Shown: positions 1 to 7,317 of the stretch, in pieces
How positions within the stretch are numbered: position 1 is the stretch's first letter
How the letters are laid out: every line of letters begins with the position of its first letter
Assembly (NCBI GenBank): GCA_012523185.1
Contig: JAAYIY010000043.1
Coordinates: 1 to 33,717, forward strand
Length of the DNA stretch: 33,717 bases
Direction of reading: 5' to 3'
Origin: Clostridiales bacterium
Lineage (GTDB): Bacteria; Bacillota; Clostridia; Oscillospirales; Acutalibacteraceae
Notes under the pieces: model-generated
What the model was told of the DNA's origin: nothing
Databases searched by the model: none
Seen by the model: the letters and a program-made list of their open reading frames with translations, nothing else
Program-made: the position numbers and the translations under genes

Positions 1-405
1 TTCCGACACTTCAATTATATTAATACATTGATTATGCTTTGTCAATAGATTTTTTAAAAATATTTTGCTAATTAAAAATACTTATATAAAAAATGAGCTG
101 AAATCAGTCGTTTTTCCGTAAATCATATCAAATCTTAGTTTTTTAACTATAAACGACGCTTATTATGTTGATTTCTCAAAAAGCTTATCAAAGGAACCGA
201 AAAGCCCTTTTGTCGGAGAATTCAAGGGGCAAGAGCCTTGCGGGCGGTCGGCGTAAAAAGCTTTCCGAAAAGGCCTTCCGAACAAAACGCGCCGCCTCCG
301 AAAATGTGAAGGCGGCGCGCAAAAGTCTTGTCAAGGAGGCCGAAAGGTCTTTTTTGTCGGGGGATTCAAAGGGGCAAAAGCCTTGCGGACAAGCGCGTAA
401 AATGC
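1..405. other. AT-rich left flank and intergenic region without a gene
   Basis: The first 160 bases are strongly AT-rich and carry no convincing coding frame. Bases 184-407 hold an imperfect 80-bp direct repeat with a GC-rich hairpin between the copies, described separately. A plus-strand reading frame crosses 165-587, but its translation is a basic low-complexity product that simply reads the repeats and the antisense of the small gene at 406-669, so it is not called. Confidence 0.5.
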
Positions 406-407
406 TT
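184..407. repeat. Imperfect 80-bp direct repeat pair (184-263 and 327-407)
   Basis: Two copies about 143 bases apart share the order CTTRTCAARG, a GAAARG block, TTTTGTCGG, ATTCAA, GGGGCAA, AGCCTTGCGG and GCGTAAAA, with scattered substitutions and one small indel. They flank a perfect 10-bp hairpin at 288-319. The copies do not look coding on either strand. They could be a dispersed intergenic repeat family of this genome or the remnant of a small non-autonomous element; no terminal inverted repeats or target duplication were seen. Confidence 0.7.
288..319 (-). terminator. GC-rich hairpin, possible terminator of the 406-669 gene
   Basis: Bases 288-297 (CGCGCCGCCT) pair perfectly with 310-319 (AGGCGGCGCG) around a 12-base loop. 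Read on the minus strand the hairpin is followed by a moderately T-rich stretch (GTTTTGTTC), about 90 bases past the stop codon of the small minus-strand gene. The T tract is short, so termination is plausible rather than certain; the hairpin may instead be part of the surrounding repeat. Confidence 0.4.
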
Positions 408-669
408 AAAACATCGCAAACGCAAGACCGCTCAAAAGCGCTCCCGCAAGCGCGGCGGCGCCAAGCTTTAATGCCATTATCCAGCGGCTTTTTCGCAGCT
501 TTGACGGCGGGGGGGAGCCGGAGGCGCTCATCATTCCCGCGCGGTCGCGGAGCTTGCCCTCGCTTACAGACGCGTATTCCGGCTTAACAAAATAAAGGAT
601 TCGTTCAAAATATTCGCAATCTGTCTGTGTTATTTCCACGACCTGTCGGTTCACGCCTTTTATCATCAT
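406..669 (-). CDS. Small single-pass membrane protein, function unknown
   Basis: An 87-residue product that I do not recognise. The first 70 or so residues are polar and mixed in charge; the C-terminus (about residues 66-87, rich in Ala, Leu and Gly) is a single hydrophobic segment preceded by basic residues (KLRKSRW), so it is probably a tail-anchored or single-pass inner-membrane protein. The start at 669 is supported by an AAAGGAT ribosome binding site 7 to 8 bases upstream. No upstream promoter is convincing. It is divergently placed from the DNA glycosylase gene and separated from it by about 340 bases. Coding status rests on the binding site and the sensible topology. Confidence 0.55.
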   Translation of the reverse strand: MMIKGVNRQVVEITQTDCEYFERILYFVKPEYASVSEGKLRDRAGMMSASGSPPPSKLRKSRWIMALKLGAAALAGALLSGLAFAMF

Positions 670-1009
670 TTTAATTATCCTTTCAGCGGCTGTATTTTGA
701 TTTTCATCGCAAGTGTATTTTTGCCTGAGCCGATATGTTTTATTCAGCGCCGCGTCTTGTTTGCGGTCAAATATTACATTCTGTATAAACGGATTAAATT
801 CGGGCTGTGGAAAACTTTGTGGAAAATGTTGAAAAGTTTTGCCGAAAGCCTTATTCTTACGATATTATAACTGTGGATAACTTTTTCAACAATGATTTCC
901 TAACTACCGAGCGTTTTTTTACCTTTACAACAGAGCCGATTTCATTTATAATTTTGTTATAAAAGGCTGTAATTTAATATTATATGCTGAAAAAATGAGG
1001 TATATTACA
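670..1009. other. Divergent intergenic region with DnaA-box-like motifs
   Basis: This 340-base gap between two divergent genes holds three TGTGGAWAA motifs in the same orientation: 806-814 and 818-826 (TGTGGAAAA, 12 bases apart) and 872-880 (TGTGGATAA, the exact reverse complement of the DnaA box TTATCCACA). The rest is AT-rich. A sigma-A type promoter for the downstream gene sits at 924-952. Neither dnaA nor dnaN is nearby, so the region is not called an origin. Confidence 0.5.
924..952 (+). promoter_or_regulatory. Sigma-A type promoter for the DNA glycosylase gene
   Basis: TTTACA at 924-929 and a perfect TATAAT at 947-952 are separated by 17 bases, the optimal spacing. The glycosylase start codon at 1010 lies about 50 bases beyond the expected transcription start. 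No other -35/-10 pair of this quality lies in the gap. Confidence 0.65.
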
Positions 1010-1843
1010 ATGCTGAATTTATACGCCCCGGACGGCACAATTTTTGGACAGACCGATTACTTCAATCCGTCTTTGACGCTCGACTGCGGGCAGGCCTTTC
1101 GCTGGAGCGAGTCAAAAGAAGGCGTCTGGAGCGGTGTCGCGCTTGGTAAAAGGTTAGAGATTAAAAGGATTGACGGCGGTTTTGTTTTAAAATCCGAACA
1201 TAAGGACGATTTTGAAGAACTGTGGAGAAAATATTTTGATTTTTCCCGCGACTACAAGTCCTTGTACTCAAAATTTTCAGAGGACGATATTCTTAAGGAA
1301 GCTGTCGGGGAATACAGCGGCATACGGCTTTTGCGGCAGGAAACTTGGGAGACGCTTTGCTCTTTTATTATTTCGCAAAACAACAACATCCCGAGAATAA
1401 AGGGCATAATCTCAAGGCTTTGCGAGAGCTTCGGCGACTGTCTCGGCGGCGGGTTTTACACGTTTCCGTCGGCAGAAACGATATCGCTGCTTTCAGAGCG
1501 GGAGCTGTCGCCGATTCGATGCGGCTTTAGGGCAAAATACATAATGGATGCCGCCCGCAAGACGGCGGGCGGCGAAGTGAATCTTGAGGCACTCATAACC
1601 CTGCCCATTGAAGAAGCCCGCGCGGAGCTGATGAAGATTAAAGGAGTCGGCCGCAAGGTGGCGGAATGTGTCCTGCTTTATGGCTGCGGAAGGTTTGAGG
1701 CATTTCCTGTGGACGTTTGGGTCAAACGTATTTTAGACGAGTTTTACCCCGAGGGTATGCCCGGCTGCACGGAGGGCTATCAGGGCATCGCGCAGCAATA
1801 TCTTTTCCACTGGAGAAGAAATTTATGTCCGACGCGCCTATAA
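1010..1843 (+). CDS. 8-oxoguanine DNA glycosylase/AP lyase (OGG1 family)
   Basis: Base-excision repair enzyme that removes oxidised guanine from DNA and cleaves the resulting abasic site. The N-terminal OGG1 domain is recognisable from LDCGQAFRW near residues 22-30. The HhH-GPD domain follows: SFIISQNNN, then a helix-hairpin-helix KGVGRKVAECVLL whose Lys216 is the expected Schiff-base lysine, and PVDVWVKRIL whose Asp235 is the expected catalytic aspartate. The chosen ATG at 1010 has GAGG nine bases upstream; an in-frame ATG 15 bases earlier at 995 has no ribosome binding site. The protein of 277 residues is of usual length, and the last residues after AQQYLFHW diverge from what I expect, which may be natural variation. 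It has its own promoter at 924-952 and is probably transcribed alone. Confidence 0.92.
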   Translation: MLNLYAPDGTIFGQTDYFNPSLTLDCGQAFRWSESKEGVWSGVALGKRLEIKRIDGGFVLKSEHKDDFEELWRKYFDFSRDYKSLYSKFSEDDILKEAVGEYSGIRLLRQETWETLCSFIISQNNNIPRIKGIISRLCESFGDCLGGGFYTFPSAETISLLSERELSPIRCGFRAKYIMDAARKTAGGEVNLEALITLPIEEARAELMKIKGVGRKVAECVLLYGCGRFEAFPVDVWVKRILDEFYPEGMPGCTEGYQGIAQQYLFHWRRNLCPTRL

Positions 1844-1879
1844 CCGCGCCGCAGCCGCGCAAAATATAAAGCTTTATCA

Positions 1880-1964
1880 TGCCGCGCTTTCGGCACGAGC
1901 TGCACCGTGCTTGCATATCATATACAGCGCAGCGCGGCAAGCCCGTTTAAAAGGCGGCTCGGGC
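1880..1964. repeat. Nested inverted repeats between the glycosylase and glgP genes
   Basis: TGCCGCGCT at 1880-1888 is the exact reverse complement of AGCGCGGCA at 1931-1939, enclosing a smaller GCACG/CGTGC pair. Immediately after, GCCCG (1941-1945) pairs with CGGGC (1960-1964). No run of T follows, so a simple intrinsic terminator is not supported. It may be a structured 3' end or a dispersed palindromic element similar in style to the one at 9124-9196. Confidence 0.45.
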
Positions 1965-2038
1965 GGCGCGATTAAGCTGTTGTTTTTGGTTGGGAACAGG
2001 CTGCGAAACAGTTGGAAACAAATGTAAAATAATTGTGC

Positions 2039-2068
2039 TTGAAATCAGATGAAGCCATATGATATAAT
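2039..2068 (+). promoter_or_regulatory. Sigma-A type promoter of glgP
   Basis: TTGAAA at 2039-2044 and TATAAT at 2063-2068 are separated by 18 bases. The start codon of the phosphorylase lies 36 bases beyond the -10 element, with GGAGG just before it. Two GTTGGRAACA copies lie upstream at 1989-1998 and 2011-2020. Confidence 0.7.
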
Positions 2069-2104
2069 AAATTACTAAAGTGTATAAGTTAATCGGAGGA
2101 TAAT

Positions 2105-4492
2105 ATGGATTACAACCTTACTAAAAATCAGATAAAGGAGATGATAAAAGGCAAGCTGTCACATTTTATGGGCGTTACTCCGGAGGAGGCGGCATATGAG
2201 CATTATTACAGAGCCGCCGCGATGATACTGCGCGATCTCATGGCGCAGGGAAGAAAAGAGATTTGCGATGCGGCAGTGCCGGAGGGCAAAAAAAAGATAT
2301 ACTACCTGTGTATGGAGTTCCTCATGGGGCGTTCTTTGAAAAACACCTTGTTCAACCTTAACTTGACATGTGTTTTCAAAGAGGTGCTTGCCGACTTTGG
2401 CATAAAGCTTGAAAGCCTTTACGAATGTGAGCCGGACGCAGGTCTCGGAAACGGCGGCTTAGGCAGGCTCGCCGCGTGCTACCTTGACGCGCTGGCTTCG
2501 GGGGGATATCACGCGACAGGTTATTCGATTCTTTACGAATACGGCATATTCAGGCAAAAGCTTGTCGACGGCTGGCAGTCGGAAATGCCTGATTTTTGGC
2601 TGCCGGGCGGCGAGGTTTGGCTTGTCCAGCGGGACGACTCGGCTTATGAAGTCAAATTTGAGGGCGAGGTTATTGACGAATGGGACGAGCATTACCATCA
2701 TGTTGAGCTGAAAGAATACAAAACAGTCAGCGCCGTGCCTTACGATATGTATGTTGCGGGCAACGACGGGCGCGGCGTGAGTGTCCTGCGCCTGTGGAAG
2801 GCGACGGCGTCGGGCTTCGACATGGAGAAGTTTAATCAAGGCGACTATTTACGCGCCGTTGAGCGGACGGCAATGGCGGAGGTCATAAGCAAGGTGCTTT
2901 ATCCCGCCGACAATCATCCGGAGGGCAAGAGCCTGCGTTTAAGACAGCAATATTTCCTTGTCTCCGCCTCAATTCAGGACATAGTCAAACAGCATCTTCG
3001 CCAATACGGCTCTATGGACGACTTTACGGAGAAGGTCGCAATCCACATAAACGACACGCACCCGACAATGGCGATACCGGAGCTTATGCGCATACTGCTT
3101 GACGAATGCGGATACGGCTGGGACGGCGCGTGGGAGATTGTCACGTCGACATTCGCCTACACAAACCATACGGTGATGAGGGAGGCGCTTGAGTGCTGGT
3201 CGGAGGAGCTTGTCAAAAGACTTCTGCCGAGGATTTATCAGATAATAAAAGAAATCGACAACCGTTACAGGACTCATATATGGGACGCCAGCGGGGACGC
3301 CGCAAGGGTTGAGCGCATGGCGGTGATTGCAAACGGCGTCATTCGGATGGCAAACCTTTGTGTGGCGGCGTGTCACAGCGTAAACGGCGTTTCGGAGCTT
3401 CACAGCAACATTTTAAAAGAGACTGTTTTTTGCGACTTTTATGACATGACGCCCGACAAATTCAAAAATGTCACAAACGGGATAGCTTACCGCCGATGGC
3501 TTTGTCAGGCAAACCCGGGACTGACGGGGCTGATAAAGGAGCTTATCGGCGACGATTTTATAAATGACGGCTCAGAGCTTCTGCGCCTGCGCCAATTCAG
3601 CGGCGACAGCGGTGTTCTTCAAATGCTTGAAAAAATCAAGGGCGAAAACAAAGCAAGGTTTGCGGACATGATAAAAAGGCGGACGGGAGAGACGCTTGAC
3701 CCGGCGACAATATTTGACGTTCAGGTAAAAAGACTCCACGAATACAAACGCCAGCACATGAACGCTTTTAATATCGTGTCAAGATACCTTGCCATAAAAG
3801 ATAATCCGAACGGCGATTTTATGCCGCACACATATATTTTTGCCGCCAAAGCGGCGGCGGGTTATTTTATCGCCAAAAAAATAATAAGCTTTATTTGGGC
3901 TCTTTCAAAGGTCATAGACAAGGACCCGGACGTCAAGGGGCGCCTTAAAGTTTTGTTTGTTGAGGACTACAACGTCACGACGGCGGAGACGCTCATGCCC
4001 GCCGCCGAAATAAGCGAGCAGATTTCGCTTGCAGGCACGGAAGCCAGCGGCACGGGAAACATGAAGCTCATGATAAACGGCGCCATCACCCTCGGGACCA
4101 TGGACGGCGCCAACATTGAGATATACGAGGCGGTCGGCGACGAAAACATCATCATATTCGGCATGAAAGCCGATGAGGCGACGGCGCTTTCACGCTCATA
4201 CAACCCGCGGCAATATTACAGCAACAACGCCGAGATAAGGCGCGTCACAGACTTCATAAACAGAGGTATAAACGGAATTTTGTTCAATGAAATAGGCGGC
4301 ATCATCAGCTACGACCCATACATGGTTCTTGCCGATTTCGCCGATTACAGAATGGCTCAGCAAAAGGCGGAGCTGCTGTATTCCGACAGGGACAAATGGA
4401 ACGGCATGTCTCTTGCCAACATTTCCGGGGCCGGTTTCTTTTCGGCCGACAGGGCAATAGGCGAATATGCTGAAAACATCTGGGGCACCTGA
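2105..4492 (+). CDS. glgP: Glycogen/starch/alpha-glucan phosphorylase
   Basis: Cytoplasmic PLP-dependent enzyme releasing glucose 1-phosphate from the non-reducing ends of glycogen or maltodextrin. The 795-residue length fits the family (E. coli homologues are about 800). Diagnostic segments are visible in order: the N-terminal CMEFLMGRSL and GNGGLGRLAACYLDALAS, AIHINDTHPTMAIPELMR in the middle, VQVKRLHEYKRQHMN near residue 540, and EASGTGNMKLMINGA containing the PLP-binding Lys654, followed by TMDGANIEI. The ATG is preceded by GGAGG at ideal spacing and by a good promoter at 2039-2068. No other glycogen gene lies in the window, so it looks like a stand-alone storage-polysaccharide gene. The glycogen versus maltodextrin preference cannot be read from sequence alone. 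Confidence 0.97.
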   Translation: MDYNLTKNQIKEMIKGKLSHFMGVTPEEAAYEHYYRAAAMILRDLMAQGRKEICDAAVPEGKKKIYYLCMEFLMGRSLKNTLFNLNLTCVFKEVLADFGIKLESLYECEPDAGLGNGGLGRLAACYLDALASGGYHATGYSILYEYGIFRQKLVDGWQSEMPDFWLPGGEVWLVQRDDSAYEVKFEGEVIDEWDEHYHHVELKEYKTVSAVPYDMYVAGNDGRGVSVLRLWKATASGFDMEKFNQGDYLRAVERTAMAEVISKVLYPADNHPEGKSLRLRQQYFLVSASIQDIVKQHLRQYGSMDDFTEKVAIHINDTHPTMAIPELMRILLDECGYGWDGAWEIVTSTFAYTNHTVMREALECWSEELVKRLLPRIYQIIKEIDNRYRTHIWDASGDAARVERMAVIANGVIRMANLCVAACHSVNGVSELHSNILKETVFCDFYDMTPDKFKNVTNGIAYRRWLCQANPGLTGLIKELIGDDFINDGSELLRLRQFSGDSGVLQMLEKIKGENKARFADMIKRRTGETLDPATIFDVQVKRLHEYKRQHMNAFNIVSRYLAIKDNPNGDFMPHTYIFAAKAAAGYFIAKKIISFIWALSKVIDKDPDVKGRLKVLFVEDYNVTTAETLMPAAEISEQISLAGTEASGTGNMKLMINGAITLGTMDGANIEIYEAVGDENIIIFGMKADEATALSRSYNPRQYYSNNAEIRRVTDFINRGINGILFNEIGGIISYDPYMVLADFADYRMAQQKAELLYSDRDKWNGMSLANISGAGFFSADRAIGEYAENIWGT

Positions 4493-4543
4493 CTTAAGGC
4501 GCGCAGTTAGTGCAGACGCGCATCGCACAAAGAAAGGAAGGCG

Positions 4544-5560
4544 CTTGACATCAACGATTATTTTAACAGCGATTATTCAGGCTTTAGCGGATTCAAGACA
4601 GACTATGAAGATGCTGTTATACGCGGGTTCGAGGAAAAGCAGAGACTGAAAAAGCTCAGCGTCATTGCCGGGTTAAGCGTTATCGGATTTATTTTTATTC
4701 AGTTTATGTGCGTTATAGCCCTTTCTGTCTCAGGCTACTATGAGCTTTATGACACGAGCAAAGCGTTCGCCGGTGTTTTTAATATTGTTTCATATATGTT
4801 AAGCGCGTTTGTCCCGTTTTTTATAGCATACGGCGTAATGACTCCGACCGAAAAGGAAAGAGCAATGAGATTCAACGCGCCTGCTTCAAAAGCCATGATT
4901 CCCGTAACAATCGTGATTGGCCTTGCGGCCTGCACGGTGGGCAACTTCGCCACCGGTTACCTGCGCTCTTTCGTCGAGGCGGCGGGATATGAGATAATAG
5001 CCGGTGAGCTGCCCGCCTCGTCGTCGGTTTACGGGCTTTTAATAGATATTGTCTATGTCGCCGCGCTGCCCGCGCTTGTTGAGGAATTCGCTTTAAGGGG
5101 CGTGATTATGCAGCCGCTTCGCAGATACGGCGACGTTTTTGCCATATTCATGTCGTCTTTAGTTTTTGCGCTGATGCACGGCAACCTCCTCCAGATACCG
5201 TTTGCCTTCATAGTCGGGATAGTGATAGGATATCTTGTTATCACGACGGGCAGCATATGGACAGGTGTTTTAATCCATTTCTTTAACAACCTTTACTCCG
5301 TATTGATTACATATCTGCTTGAGGTGCGCCCGACAATGGCACAGGACATTTACAGCGTATACAATGTCTCCGTATTCATATTAGGCATATGCGGCATCGC
5401 CGTGTTTTCAGTTTTCGGCAAGCGTTACAGCTTGAGGAGAGGCTCGTCAATCATGCAAGGCACAAACAAGTTCCTGTCATATGTTTTCTCTGTACCCATG
5501 TTGATAGCCATATTCATACTGGGCGCGGAGACAGCTTACTTTATCAGGTATACCGGGTGA
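4544..5560 (+). CDS. CPBP-family intramembrane metalloprotease; start displaced or frameshifted
   Basis: Multi-pass membrane protein with the CPBP (Abi/Rce1-like) glutamic-type or metalloprotease motifs: EEFALRG, then FALMHGN, then HFFNNLYS, in that order in the C-terminal half. The first ATG in this frame is at 4706, but the frame stays open and clearly coding upstream (DINDYFNSDYSGFSGF, a basic stretch, then the first transmembrane helix SVIAGLSVIGFIFIQF), so a start at 4706 would cut through that helix. A good GAAAGGAAG ribosome binding site at 4532-4540 is followed by TTG at 4545, which is in a different frame that stops at 4649. No ATG, GTG or TTG exists in the protein frame between the stop at 4508 and 4706. 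A one-base deletion or assembly error at the start codon is the simplest reading. The next gene, tadA, follows after 7 bases. Confidence 0.8.
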   Translation, partial: LDINDYFNSDYSGFSGFKTDYEDAVIRGFEEKQRLKKLSVIAGLSVIGFIFIQFMCVIALSVSGYYELYDTSKAFAGVFNIVSYMLSAFVPFFIAYGVMTPTEKERAMRFNAPASKAMIPVTIVIGLAACTVGNFATGYLRSFVEAAGYEIIAGELPASSSVYGLLIDIVYVAALPALVEEFALRGVIMQPLRRYGDVFAIFMSSLVFALMHGNLLQIPFAFIVGIVIGYLVITTGSIWTGVLIHFFNNLYSVLITYLLEVRPTMAQDIYSVYNVSVFILGICGIAVFSVFGKRYSLRRGSSIMQGTNKFLSYVFSVPMLIAIFILGAETAYFIRYTG

Positions 5561-5567
5561 TGCGGCA

Positions 5568-6047
5568 ATGAATGACGCTGACTTTATGCTTGAGGCAATA
5601 GCCGAGGCGAAGCTTGCCGCGGACATCGGGGAGACGCCGGTGGGAGCTGTCGTAGTCAGAAACGGCAGGATAGTCGGGCGCGGCAGAAATCGCCGCGAAA
5701 CGTCAAAAAACGCTGTTGCGCACGCTGAAATCGAGGCGATAAACGAGGCTTGCCGCACACTTGGCGGATGGCGGCTTTGGGAGTGCGAGATGTTTGTGAC
5801 GCTTGAGCCTTGCCCGATGTGCGCGGGCGCCATAATAAACGCGAGGATCAGGCGGCTTGTGTTTGGGGCTTACGACTTAAAATCCGGCTCTTGCGGCTCC
5901 GTAACAAACCTTTTTGCGCTGCCTTACAACCACTCTCCGCAAAGCGTCGGCGGATTTATGTCAGACGAATGTTCCGCACTGTTAAAAAGTTTTTTTGCCG
6001 ACGTGCGCCGAGGCATAAAAAAGGCGCCGGACGGCAGGGATAAATAA
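5568..6047 (+). CDS. tadA: tRNA-specific adenosine deaminase
   Basis: Converts adenosine 34 of tRNA-Arg(ACG) to inosine, an essential wobble modification. The cytidine-deaminase fold signature is complete: HAE at residues 52-54 (zinc histidine and proton-shuttling glutamate) and PCPMCAGA starting at residue 81, with the two zinc cysteines at 82 and 85. Length 159 residues is typical. The ATG at 5568 sits 7 bases after the stop of the membrane protease gene and its own ribosome binding site is weak, so translation may depend on coupling to that gene. The downstream exported-protein gene begins 17 bases after the stop. Confidence 0.95.
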   Translation: MNDADFMLEAIAEAKLAADIGETPVGAVVVRNGRIVGRGRNRRETSKNAVAHAEIEAINEACRTLGGWRLWECEMFVTLEPCPMCAGAIINARIRRLVFGAYDLKSGSCGSVTNLFALPYNHSPQSVGGFMSDECSALLKSFFADVRRGIKKAPDGRDK

Positions 6048-6064
6048 TGACGGGAGGCTTTTCG

Positions 6065-7297
6065 ATGAACAAACAATTTAAAAGATTCCTTGCTTTTTTC
6101 CTCTCATTGGCGATTGTTTTTTGTACGTCGGGCAGTTTTCAATCCTTTGCTGCCGACAAAAGCGCGGCCGCGGCTGCCGAGGACGGCGACACGTTTGAAA
6201 CGGCGCGTGAGGTCACGGGCAGCTTTAAAGCCGTGATCAAAAAAACGTCATCCTTTTACAAGTTCACGGCGGCGCAAAACGGATTTTACAGGATAAGCGG
6301 CGACCTGCCCGACAAAGGTGTGTATCTTGAGGTTTATGACAGCGAGAAAAGCTACATGCATTACGAGGACGGGAGCTTTTGGAAGGAAGGACTTGAAACG
6401 GGATTTGATGATTTTATTGTGCTGGACGAGGGCAGCACATATTACCTCAAAATAAGTCTGTTTTACGGGAACAGCGCTCCTGTTTTGCCGATTTCGTTTG
6501 ATGTGGACATAGGGTATCTGGGCGTTATAACAGAGGCTTTGCCGGTTTCACTGCCCGACAAGCTTGTTTACATCAAGGACATAGACGAAAACAAATATTC
6601 AGGCCCCGACTTTCAATACTATGAATTCCGATTCGACATAACAGGCGCTGTTTGCAGCGTCGAGTTTTCACAGGGGCAGTCTGTGGAGCTTCGCGGCATC
6701 GAGATTGAATACGCGTTAACAAAAAGCTACAACAACGAGAGGCGGCAGCTTGGCGAAAACACAGTCTATTTTAAATTCGGAGAGACAACGGCGTTTTCAT
6801 TTGTGATAACGCTGATTGAAAACCCTGTTGAAAGTATCGAAGTCGTCCGGCTGCCGGACAAGACGGATTACACCTACGGCATTGACGGCACGCTGTCGGC
6901 GGACGGCTGCTTCAGTCCCGCGACAGACATGACGGGGTTGCAGATAAAAGTCAGCTACACCGACGGCACGCATAAGATATTTGACTGGGAAAGCTGCTGC
7001 GGCGGCTGGACATACGCGTCGGACACGTCGATTATCGAAGGTTACATGGCAAATGCCTATTGTCATATGGTTTGCGGTCCGTGCGAAACTTCCGTTGAGC
7101 TTGATTATCTGACAAAGACGACCGATTTTAAAATCAACATAAACGCGCCGAAGTTTTCCGAAAAGATTTCCATCTTGTTTTCCGCGATACGTCTTAGCTT
7201 CGCTGAAAATATCTTTGTGTTTTATTATCTGCCGTTGATTTTGTTTTCAATTCCGACAAACTTCTTTAATATGCTGTTTAAATTAATAAAAATGTAA
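6065..7297 (+). CDS. Exported protein with PPC-like and Ig-like domains and a C-terminal membrane helix
   Basis: Starts with a clear signal peptide (NKQFKRFLAFFLSLAIVF, cleavage probably near FAA). The segment FYKFTAAQNGFYRIS with LDEGSTYYLKIS resembles a bacterial pre-peptidase C-terminal (PPC) beta-sandwich. A second part, SIEVVRLPDKTDYTYG with GLQIKVSYTDGTHKIF, resembles the bacterial Ig-like repeat used in surface proteins. The last 40 residues contain a hydrophobic helix (FVFYYLPLILFSIP), so the protein is probably anchored in the membrane with its bulk outside. The ATG at 6065 is chosen because GGGAGG lies just upstream; an in-frame ATG at 6047 overlaps the tadA stop region and lacks a site. 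It is followed after 20 bases by another exported protein, suggesting joint expression. No enzymatic motif is visible. Confidence 0.75.
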   Translation: MNKQFKRFLAFFLSLAIVFCTSGSFQSFAADKSAAAAAEDGDTFETAREVTGSFKAVIKKTSSFYKFTAAQNGFYRISGDLPDKGVYLEVYDSEKSYMHYEDGSFWKEGLETGFDDFIVLDEGSTYYLKISLFYGNSAPVLPISFDVDIGYLGVITEALPVSLPDKLVYIKDIDENKYSGPDFQYYEFRFDITGAVCSVEFSQGQSVELRGIEIEYALTKSYNNERRQLGENTVYFKFGETTAFSFVITLIENPVESIEVVRLPDKTDYTYGIDGTLSADGCFSPATDMTGLQIKVSYTDGTHKIFDWESCCGGWTYASDTSIIEGYMANAYCHMVCGPCETSVELDYLTKTTDFKININAPKFSEKISILFSAIRLSFAENIFVFYYLPLILFSIPTNFFNMLFKLIKM

Positions 7298-7317
7298 AAA
7301 CGAAAGGGACGATTCCA

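Noticed and set aside
165-587. A plus-strand reading frame of 140 codons
   Set aside because: Its translation is a basic low-complexity read-through of the direct repeats and of the antisense of the small gene at 406-669; it has no ribosome binding site or recognisable domain.
670-1009. Chromosomal replication origin
   Set aside because: Only one exact DnaA box and two near matches are present and no dnaA, dnaN, gidA or rpmH gene is adjacent; kept as a finding, not annotated as an origin.
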